64,000 nt of DNA from Psychrobacillus sp042944905 (GCF_042944905.1 NZ_CP168496.1:992001-1056000); one strand, 5' to 3'; positions 42,887-52,477 are shown, counted from the stretch's first letter. Program-made: numbers and translations. The notes: a model not told the origin generated them from the letters alone.

Positions 42887-43490
42887 TTGCGTTACGGGGT
42901 AACGAACTCGCGAAATGCAGTCGACAAGGTGAAATTGTGCTTTGAATTTGCGATATAGAGAGTTGATCTTGCGTTACGGGGTAATGAACTTGCGAAAAGC
43001 GGTCGACAAGGTGAAATTGTGCTTTGAATTTGCGATATAGAGAGTTGATCTTGCGTTACACGAGCTTGAATTTGCGCTACGGGGTAACGAACTTGCGAAA
43101 TGCGGTCGACAAGGTGAAATTGTGCTTTGAATTTGCGATATAGAGAGTTGATCTTGCGCTACGCGAGCTTGAATTTGCGCTACGGGGTAATGAACTTGCG
43201 AAATGCGGTCGATAAGGTGAAATTGTGCTTTGAATTTGCGATATAGAGAGTTGATCTTGCGCTACGCGAGCTTGAATTTGCGTTAAGGGGTAACGAACTC
43301 GCGAAATGCGGTCGATAAGGTGAAATTGTACTTTGAATTTGCGATATAGAGAGTTGATCTTGCGCTACGCGAACTTGAATTTGCGTTACGGGTTAACCAA
43401 CTTGCGAAATGCGGTCGACAAGGTGAAATTGTGCTTTGATCTTGCGCTACGGGGTAATGAACTTGCGATTAGCGGCCATAATTTTGCGAT
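42887..43490 (+). repeat. 21-bp TTGCG array with 103-bp higher-order repeat
   Basis: TTGCG cores lie 21 bp apart (for example 42887 and 42908; 43442, 43463 and 43484). A unit of five steps (21+19+21+21+21, 103 bp) is repeated about five times; the first copy lacks one 21-mer (82 bp). Sub-repeats such as GATATAGAGAGTTGATC and CGGTCGACAAGGTGAAATTG recur nearly unchanged. It occupies most of the gap between the membrane-protein gene and ilvD. Confidence 0.92.
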
Positions 43491-43688
43491 TCGCAAAAAA
43501 ATTCCAATATAAACTTCGCTCCACTCTTTCTCGTCTCCCATATGTTCCTACTTAACTTTCTATTCCCATTTACTTTAACAAAATGTTCACAATTATTTTT
43601 CAGCATACAAAATGCGATATATCGCGAATGTAAGCGATTACACGATAAAAGAATATTCGAAACTAACTGATTATTTTAAAAAAGGGTA

Positions 43689-43717
43689 TTGACTCCCCAT
43701 TTTAAAGGCGATATGAT
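43689..43717 (+). promoter_or_regulatory. Sigma-A promoter for ilvD
   Basis: TTGACT-N17-TATGAT, a good vegetative promoter, 97 bases before the start codon. Confidence 0.75.
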
Positions 43718-43734
43718 AGCAACAATATATAAAA

Positions 43735-43756
43735 GATTGTGAGAAAATTCACAATC
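43735..43756. promoter_or_regulatory. Palindrome overlapping the ilvD start region (candidate operator)
   Basis: GATTGTGA-N6-TCACAATC is a perfect 8-bp inverted repeat located 18 bases after the -10, at or just beyond the expected transcription start. It could be a repressor site; the adjoining GAAAATT words recall CodY sites but do not form a full CodY box. Confidence 0.5.
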
Positions 43757-43813
43757 GAAAATTAAAAGGAAATCTAAAATTACACGCTACATAAACGGTA
43801 AGTATAGGGGCGA

Positions 43814-45487
43814 TTGAAATTGAGAAGTGACATGATTAAAAAGGGCGTTGATCGAGCTCCTCATCGTAGTTTACTTTATGCGACTGGAGTAAAGACAAAG
43901 GATTTAGATAAACCATTCATTGGTGTTTGTAACTCTTATATTGATATTATTCCAGGGCATATGCATTTGAATAAGTTTGCGGAAGTCGTGAAAGAGGCCA
44001 TTCGTGAAGCCGGTGGTATTCCATTTGAGTTCAACACGATTGGAGTGGATGATGGGATTGCAATGGGGCATATCGGGATGAGGTATTCACTTCCGAGTCG
44101 TGAATTGATTGCAGACTCTGCGGAAACGGTTATTAACGCACACTGGTTTGATGGGGTGTTTTACATTCCAAACTGTGACAAAATCACACCAGGTATGTTG
44201 ATGGCGGCAGTAAGAACGAATGTCCCTTCTGTATTTGTTTCGGGTGGTCCGATGGAAGCTGGAACGTCAGCTGACGGAAAACAACTTTCCTTAACCTCTG
44301 TTTTTGAAGGGGTCGGTTCTTATAAGAATGGATCTATGTCAGCGGAGCAACTACTCGATATCGAACAAAATGCATGTCCAACATGTGGTTCCTGTTCAGG
44401 GATGTTCACAGCGAACTCGATGAACTCTTTAATGGAAATGCTCGGTGTCGCATTACCGGGTAACGGTACGATCGTGGCGACATCGGATGAACGTCATCGC
44501 CTCATAAAAGAAGCTGCACATCATTTAGTGCGAATGATTAAAGAAGATGTAAAGCCGAGAGATTTGATTACAAAAGCAACGATTGATGATGCATTTGCGC
44601 TTGATATGGCAATGGGTGGTTCAACGAATACGGTTCTCCATACGCTAGCAATCGCGCATGAAGCAGAAATTGAATACGACGTGAAAGAAATAAATGAAGT
44701 AGCGAAAAGAATTCCTTACTTATCCAAAATAATGCCAGCTTCAGATTACTCCATGCACGATGTACATCTTGCAGGAGGGGTCAGCGCTATTATAAAAGAA
44801 CTTTGTGAGATTCCAGGAGCTGTTCACCCGGATCGCTTAACGATTACAGGTAAAACACTCTATGAGAATGTGAAAGAATCAGAGATTACAAATGATCAAG
44901 TCATACGCAGAAAAGAAAATCCATATAGTCCTGTAGGTGGCTTATCCGTCCTTTTCGGTAATATTGCTCCTGAAGGCGGAGTAATTAAAGTAGGGGCTGT
45001 GGATCCTTCGATTAAAGAATTTACTGGGAAAGCAATTGTGTTTGATTCACAAGAAGCGTCACAGGAAGCAATTGATAATGGAACTGTGCAAGCAGGTCAT
45101 GTAGTAGTCATTCGCTACGAAGGTCCGAAAGGTGGACCAGGGATGCCTGAAATGCTTGCTCCAACGTCAGCCATTCAAGGTCGCGGGTTAGGAACGAAAG
45201 TGGCACTCATAACAGATGGTCGATTCTCCGGCGCATCTCGAGGGATTTCCATTGGACATATTTCTCCAGAAGCTGCAGATGGCGGACCAATTGCATTAGT
45301 AGAGAACGATGACATTATCGCTATTGATTTAACAAATAGAACGATCGAGTTACTAGTTAGCGAAGAAGAATTAGCTGCAAGAAAAGAAAACTTACAACCA
45401 TTTGAACCAAAAATTAAAAAAGGCTATTTAGCAAGATATTCGAAGCTCGTCACATCTGCAAGCACAGGTGGGGTTATGAAGATCTAG
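43814..45487 (+). CDS. ilvD: Dihydroxy-acid dehydratase IlvD
   Basis: A 557-residue Fe-S enzyme that converts dihydroxy-isovalerate/methylvalerate to the keto acids of valine and isoleucine synthesis. Cluster-binding Cys residues are in PNCDKITPGM and CPTCGSCSGMF; GGSTNTVLH and DGRFSGASRGISIGHISPEA are also intact. No ATG fits: TTG at the given start yields MKLRSDM, aligning with the known N-terminus of Bacillus IlvD; TTG six bases later is possible. It has its own promoter and precedes the T-box, so it is not under the same attenuator as ilvB. Confidence 0.95.
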   Translation: MKLRSDMIKKGVDRAPHRSLLYATGVKTKDLDKPFIGVCNSYIDIIPGHMHLNKFAEVVKEAIREAGGIPFEFNTIGVDDGIAMGHIGMRYSLPSRELIADSAETVINAHWFDGVFYIPNCDKITPGMLMAAVRTNVPSVFVSGGPMEAGTSADGKQLSLTSVFEGVGSYKNGSMSAEQLLDIEQNACPTCGSCSGMFTANSMNSLMEMLGVALPGNGTIVATSDERHRLIKEAAHHLVRMIKEDVKPRDLITKATIDDAFALDMAMGGSTNTVLHTLAIAHEAEIEYDVKEINEVAKRIPYLSKIMPASDYSMHDVHLAGGVSAIIKELCEIPGAVHPDRLTITGKTLYENVKESEITNDQVIRRKENPYSPVGGLSVLFGNIAPEGGVIKVGAVDPSIKEFTGKAIVFDSQEASQEAIDNGTVQAGHVVVIRYEGPKGGPGMPEMLAPTSAIQGRGLGTKVALITDGRFSGASRGISIGHISPEAADGGPIALVENDDIIAIDLTNRTIELLVSEEELAARKENLQPFEPKIKKGYLARYSKLVTSASTGGVMKI

Positions 45488-45519
45488 ACGCCAAAGTGAA
45501 CTTAAATAACATAATAGTA

Positions 45520-45820
45520 TAAATCATTGATGAGGCAAAAGTTAGAGGAAACTTGTATTTACAGAGAGCCGGTAAAGCTGGGAACCGGCAATACAACCTT
45601 TAGCGACATCCCCTCGGAGTGAAGTATTGAACGGGAAACCTTTTAGATGCTTCCGGGTGTAGTAAAACGCTACTCTCGTTATAAATGGATGTCTGGCTTT
45701 TGCTAGTTGTCTGCGAGGTAGCGGTTGCGCTACGAACTAGGGTGGTACCATGAAAAGAATTTCATCCCTATACAAAAGAACGAAGGTTTCTTTGTGTGGG
45801 GAGAAATTCTTTTCTTTTTT
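45520..45820 (+). promoter_or_regulatory. T-box riboswitch leader of the ilv-leu operon
   Basis: A tRNA-sensing leader: stem I with the GAGAGCCGG...AACCGGC distal part, the T-box sequence AGGGTGGTACC at 45739-45749 and a long terminator hairpin (45753-45820) in which AAAAGAATTTC pairs with GAAATTCTTTT followed by TTTTTT. Uncharged tRNA pairing with the specifier codon and the TGGTACC bulge would prevent termination. ATC (Ile) and CTC (Leu) both occur in the candidate specifier region CATCCCCTCGG; B. subtilis ilv-leu uses CTC. Confidence 0.95.
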
Positions 45821-45846
45821 ATAGATTAAGCGCAAAATCCTCCGGG

Positions 45847-45904
45847 GAGTATCTCAGAAAACCCCAGAGTATCTCAGAAAATCTGTGGAGTATCTCAGAA
45901 AACC
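45847..45904. repeat. Short 21-bp array, GAGTATCTCAG word
   Basis: GAGTATCTCAGAAAA starts at 45847, 45867 and 45888 (20 and 21 bp). It follows the T-box terminator, inside the leader region of ilvB, so read-through transcripts would carry it. Confidence 0.8.
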
Positions 45905-46027
45905 TTAATATATCCCTAGGTTTGTCTTGTTCAGCCATTTATTGGATTTTATCTTCAAAAAGTTCCTAATGGTCAATATTTATAAGTTATGAAACTGGAC
46001 GATTTGAATAAAAAGGAGGAAATGATG

Positions 46028-47779
46028 ATGAAGGTAACCGTTGAAGAAACAGTTGAAATGTATGAAGAGCCCGAAACGGCTGAAGCTCCTAAACAATTGA
46101 ACGGGGCAGATGTTTTTATCAAAACATTGAAACAGCATCAAGTTGAAGTAGTTTTTGGGTATCCGGGTGGTGCTGTATTACCGATTTACGATGCGCTACA
46201 TAAAAATCCAATTCGACATATTTTAGCTCGTCATGAACAAGGAGCTATCCACGCGGCAGAGGGCTATGCACGTGTATCAGGGAAGGTAGGGGTCGTGATT
46301 GCGACGTCTGGCCCTGGAGCTACGAATGTCGTAACTGGAATTGCAGATGCAATGATGGATTCGATTCCACTTGTTGTATTTACTGGGCAAGTTGCAACTA
46401 CCGTTATCGGGACAGATGCTTTTCAGGAAGCGGATATAATCGGCATCACGCAACCAATAACGAAACATAATTACCAAGTAAAAGATGTAGCTGATTTTCC
46501 TAGAATTATTAACGAAGCTTTTCATATTGCTTCCACAGGTCGTCCAGGACCAGTTGTTGTAGATATTCCAAAAAATATGGCAACAAGTATTTTTGTTACA
46601 AATGAAGATTACACGAATGAAGTAAATCTTCCTGGTTATCAACCGACGACTACACCAAATTTTTTACAAATACAAAAAGCAGCGAAAGCTATTTCAAAAG
46701 CAAACCAACCACTTATCCTTGCAGGTGCAGGCGTATTGTTTGCAAAAGCATCTGACCAACTAGCAGAATTTGCGGAAAAATATCAAATCCCGATAACAAA
46801 TACCCTTTTGGGGCTTGGAGGCATCGAAGGAAATCATCCACTATTTTTAGGGATGGCAGGAATGCATGGAACATACACAGCAAATATGGCGATTCAAACA
46901 TGTGATTTACTGATCAATGTCGGAGCACGGTTTGATGACCGTTTAACTGGTAACTTAGCTCATTTTGCACCGAATGCAAAAGTGATTCACATTGATATAG
47001 ATCCCGCTGAAATTGGTAAGAACGTGCATACTGAAATTCCGATTGTAGCAGATGCGAAAGAAGCATTAACTGCATTACTTGAACAAAATGCACCAAATGG
47101 GAATACTGCTGCATGGTTAGAAAGCTTGCATGTCAATCAAGAACAGTTTCCTTTATTCTATGAAGCTAGTGAGGAGAGAGGTTTGCTTCCACAGCAAGTT
47201 TTGCAACTGGTGCATGAATACACAAATGGAGATGCAGTTGTTACGACTGACGTAGGGCAGCATCAAATGTGGACTGCACAATATTATAAATTTAACCAAC
47301 CACATAACTGGGTAACTTCTGGTGGGCTAGGCACGATGGGATTTGGTTTCCCGGCAGCTATTGGAGCACAGATTGCCAAACCAAATGCAAAAGTAGTATC
47401 AATTGTTGGGGATGCAGGTTTCCAAATGACACTTCAAGAATTATCGCTTCTTCAGGAAATGCGCATTCCCGTAAAAGTAATCATTTTGAACAATCAAGCA
47501 CTTGGAATGGTTAGACAATGGCAAGAAACTTTCCATGAAGAGCGTTATTCGCAATCACTAATGCCGATTCAACCAGATTTTGTGAAACTTGCCGAAGCTT
47601 ATGATATCAAAGGCTACAAAATCGAAACGTATGAAGAAGCAAAAGTGCAGTTAAAAGAAGCGCTTGCATCGGATGAACCAGTATTAATCGATTGTCGAGT
47701 TGTTCAAAAAGAAAGTGTCTTTCCAATGGTTGCTCCAGGTAAAGGACTACATGAAATGATTGGAGTGAAGGCCGAATGA
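46028..47779 (+). CDS. ilvB: Acetolactate synthase large subunit IlvB
   Basis: A 583-residue ThDP enzyme. The catalytic Glu is in ARHEQGAIHAAEGYAR; the FAD/quinone-like middle domain and the C-terminal ThDP motif VGDAGFQMTLQELSLL are intact. It condenses two pyruvates or pyruvate with 2-oxobutyrate. Three ATGs follow GGAGGA; the third has the best spacing. It overlaps ilvN by ATGA. Confidence 0.96.
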   Translation: MKVTVEETVEMYEEPETAEAPKQLNGADVFIKTLKQHQVEVVFGYPGGAVLPIYDALHKNPIRHILARHEQGAIHAAEGYARVSGKVGVVIATSGPGATNVVTGIADAMMDSIPLVVFTGQVATTVIGTDAFQEADIIGITQPITKHNYQVKDVADFPRIINEAFHIASTGRPGPVVVDIPKNMATSIFVTNEDYTNEVNLPGYQPTTTPNFLQIQKAAKAISKANQPLILAGAGVLFAKASDQLAEFAEKYQIPITNTLLGLGGIEGNHPLFLGMAGMHGTYTANMAIQTCDLLINVGARFDDRLTGNLAHFAPNAKVIHIDIDPAEIGKNVHTEIPIVADAKEALTALLEQNAPNGNTAAWLESLHVNQEQFPLFYEASEERGLLPQQVLQLVHEYTNGDAVVTTDVGQHQMWTAQYYKFNQPHNWVTSGGLGTMGFGFPAAIGAQIAKPNAKVVSIVGDAGFQMTLQELSLLQEMRIPVKVIILNNQALGMVRQWQETFHEERYSQSLMPIQPDFVKLAEAYDIKGYKIETYEEAKVQLKEALASDEPVLIDCRVVQKESVFPMVAPGKGLHEMIGVKAE

Positions 47780-48291
47780 AACGAATTATTACGGTAACTG
47801 TGTTAAATCAAAGCGGTGTTTTAAACCGAGTTACTGGCCTACTCATGAAGCGTCAGTTCAATATTGAAAGCATTACAGTAGGGCATACGGAACAACCGCA
47901 AATTTCGAAAATGACGTTTGTCGTAAATGTGGAAGACGAACAAAAGCTAGAACAATTGTTAAAACAGCTTCAAAAGCAAGTAGATGTGTTAAAAGTAAAT
48001 GATATTTCAGAGAAGGCAATTGTTGTTCGGGAGTTGGCGCTCGTGAAAGTCGTGTCGCCACCAGCTGTAAGAGCGGAGATCAATAGTATTGTGGAACCGT
48101 TCCGAGCTGCTACCATCGACACCGGAAAAAATGTCGTAACATTCCAGGTGACAGGTCATCCTGAAAAGATTGATGCATTTATTGATTTGCTCAAGCCTTA
48201 TGGCATTAAAGAGCTAACTAGAACAGGCGTTACTGCATTTGTTCGTGAAACACAGAAATTAAATACACCACAGTTATCTATTTTGCAATAA
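47776..48291 (+). CDS. ilvN: Acetolactate synthase small regulatory subunit IlvN
   Basis: A 171-residue subunit with an N-terminal ACT domain (about 4-75; VLNQSGVLNRVTGLLMKRQF, NIESITVG) that binds valine for feedback inhibition and a C-terminal ALS_ss domain (about 85-158). Translationally coupled to ilvB. Confidence 0.96.
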   Translation: MKRIITVTVLNQSGVLNRVTGLLMKRQFNIESITVGHTEQPQISKMTFVVNVEDEQKLEQLLKQLQKQVDVLKVNDISEKAIVVRELALVKVVSPPAVRAEINSIVEPFRAATIDTGKNVVTFQVTGHPEKIDAFIDLLKPYGIKELTRTGVTAFVRETQKLNTPQLSILQ

Positions 48292-48294
48292 AGA

Positions 48295-48460
48295 AATGCG
48301 GTAAACGCCGTTAAGCTGCGACAAGCAAATGGCAGTTTACGAGGAGGCAGTACTTCAGCCACCGCAGTAAACTGACATTTGACCTCGAGCACACGCTCTT
48401 ATTGCGACGAGCTATGCGCAGGAGCAGCTGGCGTTTGAAGCTGGACAGCAAATAAGTAAT
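48295..48460. repeat. Composite intergenic repeat, copy 1 (ilvN-ilvC)
   Basis: Contains GGAGGCAGTACTTCAGCCAC, GACATTTGACCTCGAGC and GCGACGAGC-GCGCAGGAGCAG segments that recur in the leuA-leuB gap, plus GCAGTTTAC/GTAAACTG inverted words. It resembles Bacillales dispersed intergenic repeats rich in GACGAGC and GGCGC; no ORF. Confidence 0.75.
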
Positions 48461-48512
48461 AAAGTTTATACTTTCATATATTTAAAAACCCAAATTCGAG
48501 GAGGAAATGACA

Positions 48513-49547
48513 ATGGCTAAAATGTATTACAACGGAGATATCAACGAAGGACTTTTAAAGGATAAAACAATCGCAATCATCGGTTACGGATCACAAGGTC
48601 ATGCACATGCACAAAACTTAAAAGATTCAGGCTTTAACGTAGTTGTTGGTATTCGTGAAGGAAAATCATTCGATCAAGCAAAAGAAGACGGATTGGAAGT
48701 TTATTCGGTAAAAGAAGCTGCTGAAAAAGCAGAAGTTATCATGGTTTTATTACCGGATGAAAGACAAAAAGCTGTATATGAAGCAGAAATTCAACCCGCT
48801 TTAACTGCAGGAAAATCTTTAGTATTCGCTCATGGTTTCAACGTCCATTTTGGTCAAATTACCCCTCCAGCAGATGTCGATGTATTCTTAGTAGCACCAA
48901 AAGGTCCTGGACATTTAGTACGTAGAACATTTGAGGCGGGTGCAGGGGTACCAGGTTTATTCGCAGTATATCAAGATGCTTCTGGCCAAGCAAAAGATGT
49001 TGCATTAGCTTACGCAAAAGGTATCGGAGCTGCTCGTGCAGGTGTTCTTGAAACAACATTCAAAGAAGAAACAGAAACGGATCTTTTTGGAGAACAAGCA
49101 GTACTTTGTGGTAGTACAACTGCAATCGTAAAAGCTGGTTTTGAAACGTTAGTAGAAGCTGGATACCAACCGGAGCTTGCATACTTCGAGACATTACACG
49201 AATTAAAACTAATCGTTGACTTAATGTACGAAGGAGGAATGGCTACGATGCGTTCTTCTATCTCGGATACAGCTGAATGGGGAGATTTCGTATCAGGTCC
49301 ACGTATCATTGATGCTTCCGTTAAAGATCGCATGAAAGACGTATTAACGGACATACAAGACGGTACATTTGCAAGAGAATGGATCAAAGAAAACGAAACA
49401 GATCGTCCAAAATACAATGCCATCAAAAAAGCGGAATCGGAACATCAAATCGAAGTGGTTGGGGCTAAACTTCGCGAAATGATGCCATTTATCAATGAAG
49501 GGAAAAAACAAGTCAAGAAAGAAGTGGTGACCAGTGCGCAAAATTGA
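48513..49547 (+). CDS. ilvC: Ketol-acid reductoisomerase IlvC
   Basis: A 344-residue enzyme: Rossmann NADPH motif IIGYGSQGHAHAQNL (about 21-35), VLLPDERQ and the Mg-binding EETETDLFGEQAVLCGS segment. The second ATG is used because GAGGAGG is too close to the first. It overlaps leuA by 14 bases. Confidence 0.97.
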   Translation: MAKMYYNGDINEGLLKDKTIAIIGYGSQGHAHAQNLKDSGFNVVVGIREGKSFDQAKEDGLEVYSVKEAAEKAEVIMVLLPDERQKAVYEAEIQPALTAGKSLVFAHGFNVHFGQITPPADVDVFLVAPKGPGHLVRRTFEAGAGVPGLFAVYQDASGQAKDVALAYAKGIGAARAGVLETTFKEETETDLFGEQAVLCGSTTAIVKAGFETLVEAGYQPELAYFETLHELKLIVDLMYEGGMATMRSSISDTAEWGDFVSGPRIIDASVKDRMKDVLTDIQDGTFAREWIKENETDRPKYNAIKKAESEHQIEVVGAKLREMMPFINEGKKQVKKEVVTSAQN

Positions 49548-51081
49548 TATTTTCGACACAACGCTACGTGATGGAGAGCAATCCGCAGGGATAAACCTAA
49601 ACACACAAGAAAAGTTAGAAATTGCTCGTCAGCTTGAGAAGTACGGAGTTTCCATCATAGAGGCAGGATTTCCTGCTTCTTCTCCTGGAGACTTTGAGGC
49701 TGTCAAACAAATTGCTGGCACCGTAAAAAACTCGATTGTGACAGGTTTGGCTCGTTCCATTAAAAGTGATATAGAAACTTCTTGGGAAGCGTTAAAAGGT
49801 GGGGTACAACCGCATCTTCATACGTTTATCGCCACATCTCCTATCCACATGCAATATAAGTTGAATAAAACACCGGAGCAAGTGATTGAAATTGCAGTAG
49901 AATCGGTGAAATTAGCAAGAAAGTATTTCCCACTTGTCCAGTGGTCAGCAGAAGATGCAACCCGCTCGGATCGTGACTTTCTAGTTCGTATTATGAATGA
50001 AGTAATTAAAGCTGGAGCAACAACGATTAATATTCCAGATACAGTGGGTTATGCTTCTCCAATTGAGTACGGCTCTTTATTCAGATATTTAAGTGAAAAT
50101 GTAACGGGTATTGAAAAAGTGAAGCTGTCTGCACACTGTCATGATGATTTAGGATTAGCAACAGCAAACACGCTTGCAGCAATTGAAAATGGTGCAACGC
50201 AAATAGAAGGAACGATTAACGGAATTGGTGAACGTGCTGGAAACGTAGCAATAGAAGAAATTGCAGTAGCATTACATATTCGAAACGATTATTACCAAGC
50301 AGAATCAGGCATTGTGTTAAAAGAAACGAAACGCACAAGTCAGCTTGTTAGCAAGTTAACAGGAGTTGTTATTCAACCAAACAAAGCTATTGTTGGGAAA
50401 AATGCATTCGCACATGAATCTGGTATTCACCAAGATGGTATGTTGAAAAATCCTGAAACGTATGAAATCATCACACCTGATTTAATAGGTGATGTAGCGA
50501 CAGAACTAGTACTTGGAAAACATTCGGGTCGTCATGCATTCTTTGATCGTGCAAAACAAATGGACTTCCATTTAAGTGATGAAAAGCTAAATGCAGCTTT
50601 TGTTGCCTTTAAAAAGTTAGCAGATCGTAAGAAAGAGATTACAGAGGAAGATTTATTTGTTTTATTAACAGATCAACAAGTCCAAACTTCTGAAGCAGAA
50701 GTGTATGAATTAGAAAGCGTGCAAGTGCAATATGGTACATCTAATATTCCTACTGCAACGGTTCAAGCGAAAACACCATCTGGTGACGTGGAAGTTGTCT
50801 CTTCTACAGGCGCAGGATCAGTAGAAGCCATCTTCAATACACTAGAAAAGCTTGTGAACGGGAAAGTTCATATTATTGATTATCGTGTATCTTCCGTATC
50901 GAAAGGAAGAGACGCACTTGGCGAAGCAGTTATTAACTTAAGTTTTAATGATGTTATTTCCACGGGTCGCAATGCTTCCCAAGATGTATTAGAAGCTTCT
51001 GCAAAAGCGTATTTGAACGCGATTAATCGCCAGATAGTAAAAGCACATTATCAAGAGCAACGAGAAGCGGTAACACAATAA
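49534..51081 (+). CDS. leuA: 2-isopropylmalate synthase LeuA
   Basis: A 515-residue enzyme with an HMGL-type TIM barrel (DTTLRDGEQSAG, SAHCHDDLGLATAN, the ING(I)GERAGN motif) and a C-terminal regulatory LeuA dimer domain (about 390-510) for leucine feedback. GTG start inside the ilvC end; AAGAAGTGGTGA serves as ribosome site. Confidence 0.96.
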   Translation: MRKIDIFDTTLRDGEQSAGINLNTQEKLEIARQLEKYGVSIIEAGFPASSPGDFEAVKQIAGTVKNSIVTGLARSIKSDIETSWEALKGGVQPHLHTFIATSPIHMQYKLNKTPEQVIEIAVESVKLARKYFPLVQWSAEDATRSDRDFLVRIMNEVIKAGATTINIPDTVGYASPIEYGSLFRYLSENVTGIEKVKLSAHCHDDLGLATANTLAAIENGATQIEGTINGIGERAGNVAIEEIAVALHIRNDYYQAESGIVLKETKRTSQLVSKLTGVVIQPNKAIVGKNAFAHESGIHQDGMLKNPETYEIITPDLIGDVATELVLGKHSGRHAFFDRAKQMDFHLSDEKLNAAFVAFKKLADRKKEITEEDLFVLLTDQQVQTSEAEVYELESVQVQYGTSNIPTATVQAKTPSGDVEVVSSTGAGSVEAIFNTLEKLVNGKVHIIDYRVSSVSKGRDALGEAVINLSFNDVISTGRNASQDVLEASAKAYLNAINRQIVKAHYQEQREAVTQ

Positions 51082-51082
51082 A

Positions 51083-51340
51083 TTAGGAAAAGCGGAAGGC
51101 GCCGGATTAGCCGCGACAGAGTTCTTCTGCGACGAGCTTTGCGCAGGAGCAAGCAAATGGGGAATGAGGTAGGTCTGCAAAGTGCGCCACATCCTGTGGC
51201 AAAGCAGACATGACCCGCTTCGTGCGGGCCCAGGAGGCAGCTCTTCAGCCACCGCAAACGCTTTTGTTTGCGACGAGCTTGCGCAGGAGCAGTAATTTCA
51301 CATTTGACCTCGAGCGGCTGGCGCCTGGAGTCTAGACAAA
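51083..51340. repeat. Composite intergenic repeat, copy 2 (leuA-leuB)
   Basis: The stretch starts AAAAGCGGAAGGCGCC and ends GGCGCCTGGAGTCTAGAC, so GGCGCC words bracket it as an inverted pair. Inside are GACGAGC-GCGCAGGAGCA (twice), GGAGGCAGCTCTTCAGCCAC and CATTTGACCTCGAGCGGC, shared with the ilvN-ilvC copy, and an inner TGCCACAGGATGTGGC-like palindrome. It sits inside the operon, so it is transcribed. Confidence 0.85.
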
Positions 51341-51357
51341 TAACGGGAGTGAGTGGG

Positions 51358-52458
51358 ATGGAAAAAACGATAACGGTATTACCTGGAGATGGAATCGGTC
51401 CAGAAGTAACGGAAGCAGCAGTCAAGGTGCTTCAAGCTATTGCAAAACACTATAACCATACGTTTCATCTGCAATACGCACTAATCGGTGGAGCAGCAAT
51501 TGATGCTTGTGAAAATCCACTTCCTGCAGAAACGATTAGTAAATGTAGTCAAAGTGATGCCATCCTTTTAGGTGCAGTCGGTGGGCCAAAATGGGATCAA
51601 AATCCATCTCATTTACGCCCGGAAAAAGGATTATTAGCCATTCGTAAGCATTTTGGACTTTATGCAAATATTCGCCCTGTCAAAGCTATTCCAGCATTAC
51701 TGGATGCTTCTCCTCTTAAAAAGGAAGTAGCAGAAAATGTGGATATGGTCATTGTACGCGAACTTACAGGAGGTTTATATTTCAGCGAACCACGTAAGAA
51801 ATCGAAGGACAGTGCACTAGACACGCTCGTATATACGAGAGCTGAAATTGAGCGTATTGTGGATACTGCCTTCCAAATTGCCAGAAGTCGCAGAGGAAAA
51901 CTTGCTTCAGTTGATAAAGCAAATGTTTTAGACACAAGTAAATTATGGCGTGAAATCGTAGAAGAGAAAAAACAAGGTTATCCAGATGTAGAAGTGGAGC
52001 ATATGTTGGTGGATTCGACTGCGATGAAATTGATTACAAAACCTGCTGATTTTGATGTGATTGTAACGGAAAATATGTTTGGCGATATTTTAAGTGATGA
52101 AGCATCTGTTATCACAGGATCACTGGGAATGTTACCATCTGCAAGTACACGGGAAGATGGTTTCGGTTTATACGAACCAGTCCATGGATCGGCACCGGAT
52201 ATTGCAGGACAAAACAAAGCAAATCCAGCAGCAACCATTCTTTCCCTAGCTATGATGCTTCGTGAAGCTTTCCACATGGAGACGGAAGCGGCGGCAGTGG
52301 AAGAAGCTGTATTTAATGTCTTAAATGATGGAAATTTCACAAGTGATTTACAAGTAAAAGGAAAACGTGCACTTTCCACAACAGAATGGACAGCAAAAGT
52401 ATTAGAAGAGTTAGACGCAGAATTTGTATCAGATAGTATTATGTTTTCTTATGTCTAA
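51358..52458 (+). CDS. leuB: 3-isopropylmalate dehydrogenase LeuB
   Basis: A 366-residue decarboxylating dehydrogenase: LPGDGIGPEVTEAAVKVL at the N-terminus, RELTGGLYF, and the NAD site EPVHGSAPDIAGQNKANP. The ATG after GGGAGTGAGTGGG is chosen; the longer frame is repeat DNA. Confidence 0.96.
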   Translation: MEKTITVLPGDGIGPEVTEAAVKVLQAIAKHYNHTFHLQYALIGGAAIDACENPLPAETISKCSQSDAILLGAVGGPKWDQNPSHLRPEKGLLAIRKHFGLYANIRPVKAIPALLDASPLKKEVAENVDMVIVRELTGGLYFSEPRKKSKDSALDTLVYTRAEIERIVDTAFQIARSRRGKLASVDKANVLDTSKLWREIVEEKKQGYPDVEVEHMLVDSTAMKLITKPADFDVIVTENMFGDILSDEASVITGSLGMLPSASTREDGFGLYEPVHGSAPDIAGQNKANPAATILSLAMMLREAFHMETEAAAVEEAVFNVLNDGNFTSDLQVKGKRALSTTEWTAKVLEELDAEFVSDSIMFSYV

Positions 52459-52477
52459 CCAAAGGGAGAGGAACTAA

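Noticed and set aside
43743..43766. CodY box before ilvD
   Set aside because: Only GAAAATT half-words occur; the 15-bp AATTTTC-type palindrome is not formed.
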